DNA of 64,000 bases from Marinobacter nanhaiticus D15-8W (GTDB lineage: Bacteria; Pseudomonadota; Gammaproteobacteria; Pseudomonadales; Oleiphilaceae), in NCBI RefSeq assembly GCF_036511935.1, contig NZ_AP028878.1, forward strand, positions 2,232,001-2,296,000, read 5' to 3'. Position numbers and translations under genes: made by a program. Below, piece by piece: positions 50,749-62,880 of the stretch; position 1 is the stretch's first letter; each line of letters opens with the position of its first letter. Under the pieces are notes generated by a model. The model saw only the letters and a program-made list of their open reading frames with translations, searched no databases and was not told the DNA's origin.

Positions 50749-51639
50749 ATGGCAATGGTCGAACCCCGCTCCACCAAATACCGGGTACTCGCCTCCCACC
50801 TCGGTATGCTGTGCTTTATTGCACTGATCCTGTTTCCGCTGCTGATGATCATCTCGATCTCGTTCCGCAGCGGGAACTTTGCCACCGGTAGTCTGCTGCC
50901 GGAAACGCCATCGCTTGAACACTGGTCCCTGGCGCTTGGCATTCCCTACACCGATGAGGCGGGCAACGTGACCCAGCCACCGTTCCCGGTTCTCCTCTGG
51001 TTGTGGAATTCGGTCAAGATTGCAGTGATCTCGTCGGTCCTGATCCTGGCGTTATCGACCACCAGTGCCTACGCCTTCGCCCGCATGCGCTTCGGTGGCA
51101 AGGGGTTCGTGCTCAAGTCGATGCTGATCTTCCAGATGTTCCCGCCGGTGTTGTCGCTGGTGGCGCTCTATGCGCTGTTCGATGAGATCGGCAACCACGT
51201 CAGCTGGTTGGGCCTGAATACTCACGGCGCGGTTATCGTCGCTTCCCTGGGGGGAATGGCGTTACACATATGGACGATAAAGGGCTACTTCGACTCTATC
51301 GATCGCTCCCTGGAGGAAGCGGCCATCGTCGATGGCGCGACCACGTGGCAGGCGTTCCGCTACATTCTCCTGCCGCTATCGGTGCCCATCCTGATGGTGG
51401 TGTTCATCCTGGCGTTCATCATGACGATCATGGAGTACCCGATGGCTTCGATCCTGCTGGTGGATACCAATAAACTGACGCTAGCGGTAGGGGCGCAACA
51501 GTATCTCTATGAACAGAATTACCTGTGGGGTGATTTTGCAGCGGCCGCCGTGCTTTCTGGCCTGCCGATTACGCTCGTGTTCCTGTACTGCCAGAAGTGG
51601 ATTGTTGGTGGTCTGACCGCTGGCGGTGTGAAAGGGTAG
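50749..51639 (+). CDS. malG: Maltose ABC transporter permease MalG
   Basis: A 296-residue permease, the same length as E. coli MalG, with six predicted transmembrane helices and the EAA loop [20 protein letters not shown] contacting MalK. It starts 9 bp after malF behind AGGAGG. It ends MalEFG; malK is encoded separately on the opposite strand, downstream of aglA. Confidence 0.95.
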   Translation: MAMVEPRSTKYRVLASHLGMLCFIALILFPLLMIISISFRSGNFATGSLLPETPSLEHWSLALGIPYTDEAGNVTQPPFPVLLWLWNSVKIAVISSVLILALSTTSAYAFARMRFGGKGFVLKSMLIFQMFPPVLSLVALYALFDEIGNHVSWLGLNTHGAVIVASLGGMALHIWTIKGYFDSIDRSLEEAAIVDGATTWQAFRYILLPLSVPILMVVFILAFIMTIMEYPMASILLVDTNKLTLAVGAQQYLYEQNYLWGDFAAAAVLSGLPITLVFLYCQKWIVGGLTAGGVKG

Positions 51640-51740
51640 GGCAATACGAACGAATGCTTCTTGGATGATCAGGAGCGCTGTTCCCGCTTCATCCGATTGC
51701 GCGAAACCTGTTGCGTCTTCCTTAAAGAATCCTTACGCGA

Positions 51741-51782
51741 CCCCGGAACAGCGCCCTCCCGCGACTGCTCCGGGGCTTTTTT
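51741..51782 (+). terminator. Terminator after malG
   Basis: CCCCGGA (51741-51747) and TCCGGGG (51769-51775), extended by CAG / CTG pairs, precede TTTTTT. Beyond it, 51783-52053 holds no recognisable gene. Confidence 0.8.
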
Positions 51783-52053
51783 GTTGTCCCCACCGATTAT
51801 TGAAAGACAAGGTGTTTGTCCGTGGCTTCCGCGTCCCCTGTGTCGCGGACATCGGCGGTGGCCGCGAGTAAATGGCGATGCAACGTAATCTTCATTTCCC
51901 GGTTGAGCCTGCTCATGTTGTATCGCGGGGCAGAGGCGGTCTTCGACACGCCGACGGGTAAGTATATGGTTGGACCTGTGAGCATTGGTTTTCGTGTCTG
52001 CGGTGATATTGGTGGGTTCGCCACTGCTATAAATAGGCCAGGCCGATGGCCTG

Positions 52054-52286
52054 CTCAGAAGCTGAAGAGGGAGTTGCAAAAGCTACTGCGCTCGGCCATA
52101 CGGCGTTGAAAATCGCCTCGTGCGCGAGTCGGATCAAGATGCTCATTTACAACCCGTAAACTGCGCTCTTTCGTTGATTTTCGCCTTATCTGACCTTCGC
52201 TCGCGACGCTTTGCACCACCCTCTGAACCGTCGGCTACTGCATTTACAGGCAACTCGAGCATGTAGCAGAACCTTCAGCTTCTGAG
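52054..52286. repeat. MITE-like nested-palindrome repeat, copy 2
   Basis: The outer 14-bp inverted repeat CTCAGAAGCTGAAG (52054-52067) / CTTCAGCTTCTGAG (52273-52286) is perfect. Inner arms AGGGAGTTGCAAAAGC (52068-52083) and GCTTTGCACCACCCT (52208-52222) are slightly diverged. The body is nearly identical to copy 1 but has an extra 16-bp GTGCGCGAGTCGGATC segment. It lies between the convergent malG and malK genes. Confidence 0.85.
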
Positions 52287-52374
52287 GCGCAGCAAGCGCT
52301 CCAGGTGTGACCGTCTGTCTCTAATAATCTCACTGACGTTTCCCTATCTTCGTGTTTGGACGAATCACGGACAC

Positions 52375-52397
52375 AAAAAAGCCCGCACAGGGCGGGC
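52375..52397 (-). terminator. Terminator after malK
   Basis: On the minus strand GCCCGC / GCGGGC with loop CCTGT is followed by TTTTTT. Confidence 0.9.
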
Positions 52398-52443
52398 AAT
52401 AACGTGACAAACGCTAATGAGAGTGTGAGGAGATAACGCCGAT

Positions 52444-53559
52444 TCAGAGATCGACACACGGCTCCTTGAAAAGCCGTGGACAAGCCGTACCGTCCTGTCG
52501 GAACAGGTGGCACATCTCGGGCTTGATACCCAGGACCATCGCATGGCCTTCCTGGACCGGGTTGGTACCCTCGGTTCGCATGGTCAGAATGCCATCCACA
52601 CCCTCGACATTCAGGTGAACCAGGGTCTGGTAACCCAGTCGCTCGACCACATTGACTTCGCCCTGCATCGTCAGCGCGCAGTCGTCCTCGCTTGAGAAAT
52701 GCTCCGGACGGATGCCCAGGGTAACGGTTTCCCCGCTCGTTAGTTCGGCACCGTTGATGGGCAGCGTAATCTCTGTAGCGCCCGGCATGCTGACCGTCAC
52801 TTCCTGGCTGTCGGCCTTCACAACCTCGCAGTCGATAAAATTCATCTTTGGCGAACCGATAAATCCCGCTACGAAACGGGTTGCCGGATAGTGGTAGAGC
52901 TCGAGGGGTTTGCCGACCTGGGCGATGGCGCCGTTGTCCAGGGCGACGATCTTGTCCGCCATGGTCATGGCTTCCACCTGATCGTGGGTCACGTAGATCA
53001 TGGTGGCGCCAAGACGCTTGTGCAGGCTGGAGATCTCGATCCGCATCTGTACCCGCAGTGACGCGTCCAGGTTGGAGAGCGGCTCGTCGAACAGGAATAC
53101 CGCCGGCTCGCGCACGATGGTGCGGCCGATAGCGACCCGTTGGCGCTGGCCTCCGGAGAGGTCTTTCGGCTTTCGTTCGAGCAGGTTGTCCAGTTGCAGC
53201 AGACGCGCGGCCTCCTGGACACGGCGATCGATTTCAGCTCTCTTGACGTTTGCAAGCTTAAGACCGAACGCCATGTTCTCCGCCACGTTCATATGCGGGT
53301 AGAGGGCGTAGGACTGGAACACCATACCGACTTCGCGGTCCTTCGGCGGCAAATCGTTAACCTTGTCGTTGCCGATGTAGAGTTCGCCTTCTGTGATGTC
53401 TTCCAGGCCGGCGATCATACGCAGTAGCGTGGATTTTCCGCATCCTGAGGGGCCGACGAAGACAACGAACTCGCCGTTCTGGATGTCCAGGTTGACGTTC
53501 CGAGTGACTTCGGCCTCGCCGAAGCGTTTATAGACGTTTCTGAGAGTGACGCTTGCCAT
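52444..53559 (-). CDS. malK: Maltose/maltodextrin import ATPase MalK
   Basis: MalK is the ATPase of the maltose importer. The 371-residue protein has canonical Walker [10 protein letters not shown], signature [13 protein letters not shown], Walker [12 protein letters not shown] and H-loop VTHDQVEAM, plus a C-terminal regulatory/TOBE domain. It is the second gene of an operon with aglA, 45 bp apart. On its mRNA AACAACAA lies 12 nt before the start, near a weak ribosome site. Confidence 0.94.
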   Translation of the reverse strand: MASVTLRNVYKRFGEAEVTRNVNLDIQNGEFVVFVGPSGCGKSTLLRMIAGLEDITEGELYIGNDKVNDLPPKDREVGMVFQSYALYPHMNVAENMAFGLKLANVKRAEIDRRVQEAARLLQLDNLLERKPKDLSGGQRQRVAIGRTIVREPAVFLFDEPLSNLDASLRVQMRIEISSLHKRLGATMIYVTHDQVEAMTMADKIVALDNGAIAQVGKPLELYHYPATRFVAGFIGSPKMNFIDCEVVKADSQEVTVSMPGATEITLPINGAELTSGETVTLGIRPEHFSSEDDCALTMQGEVNVVERLGYQTLVHLNVEGVDGILTMRTEGTNPVQEGHAMVLGIKPEMCHLFRQDGTACPRLFKEPCVDL

Positions 53560-53571
53560 AGTCTTCAGTCT

Positions 53572-53579
53572 TTGTTGTT
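53572..53579 (-). promoter_or_regulatory. CA motif (AACAACAA) before malK
   Basis: An exact AACAACAA on the mRNA strand lies 12 nt before the start codon, where it could hinder ribosome binding if bound by Hfq/Crc. Function inferred. Confidence 0.4.
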
Positions 53580-53604
53580 GATGTGAAATTAACTACTGGT
53601 GTGC

Positions 53605-55221
<1,617 letters not shown>

Positions 55222-55389
55222 GCCTCACTCAGAACGAATTCGCTTGGGGAGCTTCAGGAGTTGTGGCGGGGTGGATCGCACGCCCAGGCCCTCCGTCGGC
55301 CCCTTTTTTGTTGTGATAAGGAGTTTCTGTGATGCGAATAGGGTGCTTCGCAACCGTTCCTGAAGCATCCTCCCACTCGTGTTTTTACT

Positions 55390-55419
55390 GGCGTAGGGAG
55401 GGGGAGGAGGGGGAGGAGA
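55390..55419 (-). promoter_or_regulatory. MalT boxes upstream of aglA-malK
   Basis: The + strand reads GGCGTAGGG (55390-55398), then GGGGAGGAGG (55401-55410), an exact match to the E. coli MalT box GGGGAKGAGG, and GGGGAGGAGA (55410-55419). They lie in the 231-bp gap between malT and aglA, 170-200 bp before aglA. Confidence 0.62.
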
Positions 55420-55452
55420 AGACTCCCACTCCCCGGAGGACGGCTTGCTTTT

Positions 55453-58224
55453 CTACTCCCCCTGGATCTTGCTCAGCAGGTCGCGGGCCAGTTCGATGGC
55501 CTCGGACCGATGGGCAATATTCTGCTTTTGGTAGAGGCTGCGGATGTGCGTCTTTACCGTGGTCGCAGCAACCTTCAGATGCTCGGCGATCTGGTCGTTT
55601 GAGAGGCCGGCGTGGATCAGGCTGAGGATCTGCCATTCGCGCCGGGTCAGTGGCGAGGTGCGGATCAGCTCGGGGACGTCCGGCCGGTCGATGATGTCCT
55701 GGATGATCGCCTCATCGAGCGAAATACGGATCGCCCGACTAAAGTCCCGCTGCTGCTGGGAAAGCTGGATCAGCCGCTCAGCGCGCTGTAGCTCCATGCC
55801 GTCGATCAGGCTATCGTTGATCAACGCCTTGAGAACGACGATCAACACCTTGCCCAGGCGCAGGAAACTCCCCACGGCCCCGGTGGTGCTGGCCAATTGC
55901 AGCGCCTCGCGCATGTGGTAGAGGGCCTTCTCCCGATCCTCCAACTGCCAGTGAAGATGGGCGAGGGCAATATGGTTGCGGTTCAGGTCGGTCTGCAGAC
56001 CCACGCGCTCGGCAACTGCCTGTAGACCTTCCAGGATAGGCTGGGCTTTTTCCGGCTGCTCGAGGCTCAGGTAGGCCCGGGCCCAGTTACGAGCATTGCA
56101 TTGCAGGAAGTGGTTGGTCGCGTCGTCGATGGTGTATTCCGGCGCGGCGGTCAGCCAGCGCTGGATGGCTTCCCGGTCCCGTACCGCGTCCCAGAAAGAG
56201 AGCATGGTGGCGTGGGAGTTGGCGACCCAGTCGATATGGTATTCACCGGAGGCCAGCATTTTCTGGATTTTCTGGATGTAATCCGCACACAGGGTCTGGC
56301 GGCCGCGGGCCTGGGCCACCTTGGCCAGGGAGGTATAACTCTGCAGGTACCAGCGCTCGCCCTGGGCTTCGAGGATCTCGATACCCTGGAGCGCACAGCG
56401 TTCCGCGTTTTCCAGATGGTGCCATTCCCACATGATCTGGCTGCGAATGCGGTAGAGAAATTCCAGGATCGGCAAGTGATCGAGGTGGTTTTCCTCGGCA
56501 TACTGGAAAGCCCTCTCCTGGACGTTGTAGGCCTTCTGGAGAAGGCCCATGGCAACGCTGATTTCGGACTGCTGGCACAAGGCCCACAGTACGTTCTGGT
56601 GGGCGCCATGAGCGCGGGCCAGGGTCTCGGTTTCCTGCATGCGGGCCAGGGCTTCCTTGAGGTGGCCCTCGACGAACAGGGCTTCGCCCATGACCGAAGC
56701 AGCTGCCACCTTGGACGTGGGCAGGAAGCGGGCTTCCTGCTCCATGGCATCGGTGGCCAACCCCAACGCACTGTGGGAGTCTCCGAAGTTCATGGCCACC
56801 TGTGCGCGAACAGCGCTGAACTCGCAGCGAACCGATCGGAGGTCCGCGTCGTCCAGGTGTTCCTTGAGCTTGGCTTCGGCGGCGGCCAGCCACTGTTCCA
56901 CTTCATCGAATTTGTACTGACCCTGGGCCACCCACGCGCGCAGCAGGGTCAGCATGGGTTCGTCGGCAATCGTGGAGGGATCCAGTGCGTCAAGGCATTG
57001 CTGCAAAAGGGAGAACTGTCCTTCGGTGAAGAAGGCACGGCCATAATCCATCAGGATACGAACGATTCGCGTGGGGTCGCAGGCTTTGACCGCATGGCGT
57101 GCGGCTTCCTCAGGTTGATTCTGCTCAAGCCAGGCGTCACTGGCTTTCTGGTGAAGGATTGCGACGTTTTCCTGGGCTGAGCAGGCCAGCAGGTGACGCA
57201 GGTAGGCGCTGAACAGCGGATGGTAGCGGAACCAGAGGCCACTACTGTCGAGGGGAATGACGAAGAAGCCGTGGTTGATGAGCTGGTTTAAAAGCGCCTG
57301 TCCGTCCTGGTGTCCGGCCACTCGCATGGCCATAAAGGCGTTAAAGCGGTCCAGTATGCAGGTACGTAGTAAAAATCCTAGCGCGCTCTCGTCCAGGCTG
57401 CGACCCACCAATTCGTCGAAATAATCGAAGACGTACTGATTACCCTCCTCGAACTGGGCCACCATGTCGTTGAAGGCAACGCTGGTCGAGGCGCTGGCCG
57501 CCAGCAGTTGCAACGCCGAGACCCAGCCTTCCACACGACGGACGGCACGCTCGATACTTTCCCGCGATACCTCGTAAGTCAGTCTGGTTTCGAAATAGGT
57601 CTGCGCCTCGTCGGCATCGAAACCCAAATCCCTGGACGAGATCTCTAGCATTCGTCCCTGCATCCGCAATTGCGCGACGCCGATCGGCGGTACGGTTCGT
57701 GTGAGTATCGCCAGGGTGAGGTAGCCCGGTTGGTGGCGCAGCAGGAAGCGTATGGCCTCGTGGATTTCCGGATCCTTGATGAGATGGAAGTCGTCCAACA
57801 CCAGATACAGCGGGTCGGCGTCCAGTGGCATTTCCGCGAGCAGGTCGGTCAGGAATGCCTGCAAGTTGTCGAAGCCGGTTTCCGCAAGTTGACGCAAGGT
57901 AGCGGGACAAGTGCCCGGACGGTTGATCTCGAGGGCATGGGCGAGGTAGGCCGCGAACTGCGCCGCGTCGTTGTCCTGGTCGTCGAGTCGGTACCAGGCG
58001 GCCTGGGCCCCGAGGGCGGCCAGTCGCTCGGCCAGCGTAGTGGTTTTGCCGTAACCGGCCGGCGCCTGCATCAGTAGCAGGCTGACCGGATCGGTTTCGT
58101 GCAAAAGGTCATTGAATTTTTCTCTCGCAATCAGAGCAGCGGGTGCCTGGGGTGGTAGGGTCTTGGCGCTGATATAGGTGCGCTGCCCCGGCTCGATTGT
58201 TGTTGTCATCATCACGGCCATCAT
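55453..58224 (-). CDS. malT: MalT, ATP- and maltotriose-dependent maltose regulon activator
   Basis: MalT is a STAND ATPase activator that oligomerises on ATP plus maltotriose. The 923-residue protein (E. coli 901) has an N-terminal NTPase with Walker A APAGYGKTTT (54-63) and VLDDFHLI. Long helical repeats follow, and a LuxR-type helix-turn-helix closes it (about 857-923, LTRREWQILSLIHAGLSNDQ). Several ATGs are possible (58224, 58221, 58212, 58209) and none has a clear ribosome site; codons after the last one encode a CA motif. Candidate boxes for it occur at four maltose or starch promoters here. Confidence 0.9.
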   Translation of the reverse strand: MMAVMMTTTIEPGQRTYISAKTLPPQAPAALIAREKFNDLLHETDPVSLLLMQAPAGYGKTTTLAERLAALGAQAAWYRLDDQDNDAAQFAAYLAHALEINRPGTCPATLRQLAETGFDNLQAFLTDLLAEMPLDADPLYLVLDDFHLIKDPEIHEAIRFLLRHQPGYLTLAILTRTVPPIGVAQLRMQGRMLEISSRDLGFDADEAQTYFETRLTYEVSRESIERAVRRVEGWVSALQLLAASASTSVAFNDMVAQFEEGNQYVFDYFDELVGRSLDESALGFLLRTCILDRFNAFMAMRVAGHQDGQALLNQLINHGFFVIPLDSSGLWFRYHPLFSAYLRHLLACSAQENVAILHQKASDAWLEQNQPEEAARHAVKACDPTRIVRILMDYGRAFFTEGQFSLLQQCLDALDPSTIADEPMLTLLRAWVAQGQYKFDEVEQWLAAAEAKLKEHLDDADLRSVRCEFSAVRAQVAMNFGDSHSALGLATDAMEQEARFLPTSKVAAASVMGEALFVEGHLKEALARMQETETLARAHGAHQNVLWALCQQSEISVAMGLLQKAYNVQERAFQYAEENHLDHLPILEFLYRIRSQIMWEWHHLENAERCALQGIEILEAQGERWYLQSYTSLAKVAQARGRQTLCADYIQKIQKMLASGEYHIDWVANSHATMLSFWDAVRDREAIQRWLTAAPEYTIDDATNHFLQCNARNWARAYLSLEQPEKAQPILEGLQAVAERVGLQTDLNRNHIALAHLHWQLEDREKALYHMREALQLASTTGAVGSFLRLGKVLIVVLKALINDSLIDGMELQRAERLIQLSQQQRDFSRAIRISLDEAIIQDIIDRPDVPELIRTSPLTRREWQILSLIHAGLSNDQIAEHLKVAATTVKTHIRSLYQKQNIAHRSEAIELARDLLSKIQGE
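58197..58204 (-). promoter_or_regulatory. CA motif (AACAACAA) at the malT translation start
   Basis: An exact AACAACAA on the mRNA strand lies just after the last of four candidate ATGs. A second CA-like TACAACAAAT lies upstream. Function inferred. Confidence 0.38.
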
Positions 58225-58254
58225 GTCTATTTGTTGTAAATAATAGCAAAAAAA

Positions 58255-58267
58255 CTCTATTATAGAG
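58255..58267. promoter_or_regulatory. Palindrome CTCTATTATAGAG upstream of malT
   Basis: A perfect 13-bp palindrome about 30 bp before the malT start in the malT-aceE divergent region. It could be an operator or part of the promoter; the factor is unknown. Confidence 0.35.
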
Positions 58268-58486
58268 CGCCTAAAAGATACATTGATTTATTTATTACTA
58301 CAAAAGTCGTAGAGCTTTTCGAACGACGACCGTAGGACTTAAACAGGGCTGCGTTCTGGCCTCAGATCGCCTGGTTATGTGCCCCCTGGTCGCTAGTGGT
58401 TCCCGCCATTATGAACAGGTCCACCCTTTAAGAGCCAGTCGAGACCAAGCCGGTCGAGCCCAGCTTCCGCACGAGGAGACAAGTAG

Positions 58487-61165
58487 ATGTTGCATGATGA
58501 AGATCCAACGGAAACCGGGGAGTGGGTTGAAGCCCTGGAGTCCGTTCTCAGTGAGGAAGGGCTTGACCGGGCAGCGTTTCTGCTCGAACGGCTGGGAGAG
58601 CGGGCCAGCCGCGAGGGTGCATCCCTGCCGTACAGCGTAAACACGCCATACCGCAATACCATTCCAGCCAGTCGCGAGGCGCGCATGCCGGGCGACCTGT
58701 TCATGGAGCGTCGTATCCGCTCGCTGGTTCGCTGGAATGCCCTGGCGATGGTTATCCGCGCCAATAAACGCCCGGGTGAACTGGGCGGCCACATCCATTC
58801 GTTCTCGTCCATCGCGACGCTGCTGGATGTCGGTTTCAACTATTTCTTCCACGCCGGCGACGAAACCCGCGAAGGCGACCTGATCTACTTCCAGGGCCAC
58901 TCTTCGCCCGGCCTATACGCCCGCTCCTTCCTGGAAGGGCGCCTGACCGAAGAGCACCTGGACAAATTCCGTAACGAAGTCGACGGTGACGGCCTGTCAT
59001 CCTATCCGCACCCCTGGCTGATGCCTGACTACTGGCAGTTCCCGACGGTCTCCATGGGACTGGGCCCGATACAGGCAATCTACCAGGCGCACGTCATGAA
59101 GTACCTGCACAACCGTGAACTCACGGAAGGACCCGATCGTAAGGTCTGGTGCTTTATCGGTGACGGTGAGTGTGATGAGCCGGAGACCCTCGGGGCCATC
59201 GGGCTGGCAGGACGCGAGAAGCTCGATAACCTGATTTTTGTCGTCAACTGCAACCTGCAGCGTTTGGACGGACCGGTACGGGGTAACGGCAAGATCATCC
59301 AGGAGCTGGAAGGCATCTTCCGTGGCGCCAATTGGAACGTCATTAAAGTGGTATGGGGCCGCTTGTGGGATCCGCTGTTCGAGCAGGACGATGACGGGCG
59401 CATGCAGAAAGTCATGGACGAAGCCGTCGATGGCGAGATGCAGAACTTCAAGTCCAACGGTGGTGGCTACGTACGCCAGAACTTCTTCGGGCGCGATCCG
59501 GAGCTGCTCAAGCGCGTCGAGCACATGTCCGACGAGGATATCTACGCCCTGAACCGCGGCGGACATGACCCATACAAGGTCTACGCCGCCTACCACGAAG
59601 CGGTCAACCATACGGGTGGACCGACGGTCATCCTGGCGCACACGATTAAAGGCTATGGCTTCGGTGAGCAGGGCCAGGCCCAGAACACCGCCCACCAGCA
59701 GAAAAAACTGAGCATGGAAACCATCAAGGAATTCCGTGATCGCTTTGGTGTTCCGATCTCCGATGACGATATCGAGAGCATGCCGTACTACAAACCGGCG
59801 GACGATTCGCCGGAGATGAAGTACCTGCAGAAGATGCGCGGCAAGCTCGGTGGTTCACTGCCACGCCGTCGTCCGGATAGCCAGCCGCTGACCATTCCCC
59901 CGCTGGATACCTTCAAACAGCAACTGCAGGACAGTGGCGACCGCGAGTTTTCCACTACCATGGCCTTCGTGCGCATGCTGGGCACGTTGATCAAGGACAA
60001 GCAGATCGGTTCCCGCGTCGTGCCGATCGTTCCGGACGAAGCCCGGACGTTCGGTATGGACGGCATGTTCCGCCAGATGGGGATCTACACCGCGGAAGGG
60101 CAGAAGTACACGCCGAACGACCGCAACCAGATCATGTATTACCGCGAGGATCGTAAGGGCCAGATCCTGCAGGAAGGCATCAACGAAGCCGGTGCCATGT
60201 CCGCCTGGATTGCCGCGGCGACCTCCTACAGCACTAACGACTATCCGCTGATCCCGTTCTACATCTTCTACTCGATGTTCGGCTTCCAGCGTGTGGGCGA
60301 CCTGTGCTGGGCTGCCGGTGACATGCGCGCCCGTGGTTTCCTGCTGGGCGGCACTGCCGGTCGCACCACGCTGAACGGCGAAGGTCTGCAGCACCAGGAC
60401 GGTCACAGCCATGTACTTTCCGCCACTGTTCCCAATTGTGTCTCTTATGACCCGACTTTCGCCTATGAAGTCGCGGTTATCGTGCGTCACGGCCTGCAGC
60501 GGATGTACGGCGATAACGAGAGTGTCTACTTCTACCTGACGCTGATGAACGAGAACTATGCCCACCCGGCCATGCCGGAAGGTGCGGAAGAGGGCATCAT
60601 TCGCGGCATCTACAAGCTGGAATCCGCGGGCGAGAAGAGTGGTGCGAAGAAGGGCGCCAAGAAGGCCAAGCACGCCGTACGCCTGCTGGGTAGCGGCACC
60701 ATCCTCAATGAGGTGCGCGAGGCCGCGAAAATCCTGGCCGAGAAGTACGAAGTCGCCTCCGATGTCTATAGCGTCACCAGTTTCACCGAGTTGGCCCGTG
60801 ATGGTCAGAACGTCGAACGCTGGAATCGCCTGCATCCGGCGTCCCGTCCGCGTACGGCTTATATCCAGGATACCCTGGGTGACGCAGAAACTCCGGTGAT
60901 CGCTTCGACGGATTACATGCGCCTTTACGCCGAACAGGTGAGGGCGTGGGTGCCGGCAGACTACACCGTATTGGGCACGGACGGCTTCGGGCGCTCCGAC
61001 ACCCGTGAAAAGCTGCGTCGCCACTTTGAAGTGGATCGTGGCCATGTGGTCGTTGCTGCCCTGGGTGCCTTGGCACGCCAGGGCAAGGTTAAGGCAGAGG
61101 TTGTCGAGGATGCCATCCGTGAATTCGGCATCGACGCCGACAAGCCGGCTCCGGCCATCAACTGA
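58487..61165 (+). CDS. aceE: Pyruvate dehydrogenase E1 component (homodimeric)
   Basis: AceE decarboxylates pyruvate with thiamine diphosphate and acetylates the E2 lipoyl groups. The 892-residue protein (E. coli 887) has RANKRPGELGGHIHSFSSIA, the ThDP motif from IGDGECDEPE (near residue 225) to NCNLQRLDG, and GLQHQDGHSHVLSATVPNC. ATG 58487 follows CGAGGAG. It forms an operon with aceF, 23 bp downstream. No pdhR-type regulator is adjacent. Confidence 0.97.
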   Translation: MLHDEDPTETGEWVEALESVLSEEGLDRAAFLLERLGERASREGASLPYSVNTPYRNTIPASREARMPGDLFMERRIRSLVRWNALAMVIRANKRPGELGGHIHSFSSIATLLDVGFNYFFHAGDETREGDLIYFQGHSSPGLYARSFLEGRLTEEHLDKFRNEVDGDGLSSYPHPWLMPDYWQFPTVSMGLGPIQAIYQAHVMKYLHNRELTEGPDRKVWCFIGDGECDEPETLGAIGLAGREKLDNLIFVVNCNLQRLDGPVRGNGKIIQELEGIFRGANWNVIKVVWGRLWDPLFEQDDDGRMQKVMDEAVDGEMQNFKSNGGGYVRQNFFGRDPELLKRVEHMSDEDIYALNRGGHDPYKVYAAYHEAVNHTGGPTVILAHTIKGYGFGEQGQAQNTAHQQKKLSMETIKEFRDRFGVPISDDDIESMPYYKPADDSPEMKYLQKMRGKLGGSLPRRRPDSQPLTIPPLDTFKQQLQDSGDREFSTTMAFVRMLGTLIKDKQIGSRVVPIVPDEARTFGMDGMFRQMGIYTAEGQKYTPNDRNQIMYYREDRKGQILQEGINEAGAMSAWIAAATSYSTNDYPLIPFYIFYSMFGFQRVGDLCWAAGDMRARGFLLGGTAGRTTLNGEGLQHQDGHSHVLSATVPNCVSYDPTFAYEVAVIVRHGLQRMYGDNESVYFYLTLMNENYAHPAMPEGAEEGIIRGIYKLESAGEKSGAKKGAKKAKHAVRLLGSGTILNEVREAAKILAEKYEVASDVYSVTSFTELARDGQNVERWNRLHPASRPRTAYIQDTLGDAETPVIASTDYMRLYAEQVRAWVPADYTVLGTDGFGRSDTREKLRRHFEVDRGHVVVAALGALARQGKVKAEVVEDAIREFGIDADKPAPAIN

Positions 61166-61188
61166 ACCCGTTAAGGAGACACAGCAGT

Positions 61189-62829
61189 ATGGCAGAAGAT
61201 ATTCGCGTGCCAGACCTTGGCGGAGCCGATTCGGTTGAGGTCATCGAAATCAGTGTAAACGTGGGCGATAGCGTGGCAGAAGAGGACCCGATCCTGGTCC
61301 TGGAGTCCGACAAGGCGAGCGTCGAATTGCCTGCACCCAAGACTGGCAAGATCACCGCCCTGAACGTCAGCGTTGGCGACCGCATCAGCGAAGGCGATGT
61401 GATCGGCCAACTGGAAGCGGGTGATAGCAGTGATGCCGAGGAGAGTTCCTCCGCTGCCGACACGCCTGCGGAGGAAACACCCGCTGAAGAGGAAGCGCCC
61501 GCCGAAGAGGCGAGCGATGCAAAAAAAGAAGCGTCTGCTTCCGGTAGTGTCCAGGACATTCATGTTCCAGACCTCGGCGGTGCCGAGTCGGTGGAAGTTA
61601 TCGAGATCAGCGTTACCGCCGGCGACTCTGTTGAAGAGGAAGCTGCCATCCTGGTGGTCGAGTCCGACAAGGCATCGGTGGAATTGCCTGCGCCGGCAGC
61701 GGGTACGATCAAGTCCATCTCCGTCAAGGTGGGGGATCGCATCAGTGAAGGCGATGTGGTCGGTCAGATCGAGGTGTCTGGCGGCGGAGCTTCACCCGAG
61801 CCGAAAACCGAAAAGGCGGCTGAACCGGCTAAAGCCGAGAAGCCCGCCGAGCCGAAGCCTGAACCTGCCCCCAAGGCGGAATCAAAGCCTGAGCCTCAAG
61901 CAGAGGTGGCGCCGGCCTCTGGTAAGCGTGTCCACGCAGGTCCTGCGGTGCGCCGTTTGGCCCGCGAGCTGGGCGCCGACCTGGGTCGAATCCAAGGCTC
62001 TGGCCCCAAGAACCGGATCCTCAAGGAGGATGTGCAGGCTTACATCAAACAGGCCCTGGCCAAGTCCCAGGAGGGCGGTGCCGTAGCGGGTACTGGTCTG
62101 CCAGGCGTGAAACTGCCTGATTTCAGCCAGTTCGGCGACATTGAGCGGGAATCCATGAGCCGCCTGATGAAGCTGACAGCGGATAGCATGCAGCGTAGCT
62201 GGCTCAACGTGCCCCACGTGACCCAGTTCGAGCAGGCGGACATCACTGAGATGGAGGCGTTCCGCAAGTCGAAGAAGGGTGAGGGCGAGAAGCGGGGCGT
62301 GAAGCTGACGCCGATGGCCTTCCTGCTGAAGATCTGCGCCAATGCGCTGAAGGCCCATCCGAACTTCAACGTCTCGTTGGATATGGATCGCAAGGAGATC
62401 ATTCGCAAGCGCTACATCCACATTGGTATTGCCGTGGATACGCCGGACGGTCTGGTGGTTCCTGTCATCCGGAATGTCGATCAGAAAGGGCTTTGGGAAT
62501 TGGCTGAGGAATGTCAAACCCTGGCCCAGAAGGCCCGCGACAAGAAGCTGAGCCCGAAGGAGATGCAGGGCGCCTGCTTCACCATCACCAGCCTCGGTGG
62601 TATTGGCGGCACGGCCTTTACGCCGATCGTCAACACGCCCGAGGTCGCGATCCTGGGCGTATCGAAGTCCAGCATGGCACCGGTGTGGGATGGCTCTGCC
62701 TTCCAGCCGCGTCTGATGCTGCCGCTGTCGCTGTCCTATGACCATCGCGCGATCAACGGCGCCGACGCGGCACGTTTCACCAATACCTTGCGGGAGGGCC
62801 TGGAGGACCTGCGCCAGCTCCTGCTCTAG
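61189..62829 (+). CDS. aceF: Dihydrolipoamide acetyltransferase (pyruvate dehydrogenase E2)
   Basis: AceF forms the PDH core and moves acetyl groups to CoA. The 546-residue protein has two closely similar lipoyl domains with lipoyl lysines at about Lys42 and Lys161 (both in ESDKASVELPAP). Alanine/proline/glutamate-rich linkers, a peripheral-subunit binding domain (AGPAVRRLARELGADLGRIQ) and a catalytic domain ending with DHRAINGADAARF follow. E. coli has three lipoyl domains; two is common in Pseudomonas relatives. No lpd follows; a terminator does. Confidence 0.96.
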   Translation: MAEDIRVPDLGGADSVEVIEISVNVGDSVAEEDPILVLESDKASVELPAPKTGKITALNVSVGDRISEGDVIGQLEAGDSSDAEESSSAADTPAEETPAEEEAPAEEASDAKKEASASGSVQDIHVPDLGGAESVEVIEISVTAGDSVEEEAAILVVESDKASVELPAPAAGTIKSISVKVGDRISEGDVVGQIEVSGGGASPEPKTEKAAEPAKAEKPAEPKPEPAPKAESKPEPQAEVAPASGKRVHAGPAVRRLARELGADLGRIQGSGPKNRILKEDVQAYIKQALAKSQEGGAVAGTGLPGVKLPDFSQFGDIERESMSRLMKLTADSMQRSWLNVPHVTQFEQADITEMEAFRKSKKGEGEKRGVKLTPMAFLLKICANALKAHPNFNVSLDMDRKEIIRKRYIHIGIAVDTPDGLVVPVIRNVDQKGLWELAEECQTLAQKARDKKLSPKEMQGACFTITSLGGIGGTAFTPIVNTPEVAILGVSKSSMAPVWDGSAFQPRLMLPLSLSYDHRAINGADAARFTNTLREGLEDLRQLLL

Positions 62830-62841
62830 GTTGCCACTATT

Positions 62842-62880
62842 GGAGCGGTCAGCCAGCCCCCGGCGGCCGCTCCCTTTTTT
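62842..62880 (+). terminator. Terminator after aceF
   Basis: GGAGCGG (62842-62848) and CCGCTCC (62867-62873) followed by CTTTTTT. The rest of 62881-63269 has no gene; it holds a pyrimidine-rich stretch, a palindrome and a CA motif (63180-63187). Confidence 0.82.

Noticed and set aside
51661..52109. Small open frames between malG and the repeat, with short ADIGG- and GDIGG-like strings recalling glucokinase
   Set aside because: The strings are too short, lie in different frames and lack flanking glucokinase sequence, so a relic gene cannot be supported.
56101..57180. 359-codon open frame antisense to malT
   Set aside because: Shadow of malT; composition is glycine/valine/leucine-rich without domain features.
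59855..61045. 396-codon open frame antisense to aceE
   Set aside because: It lies wholly within aceE, whose protein is certain. No family similarity was seen.
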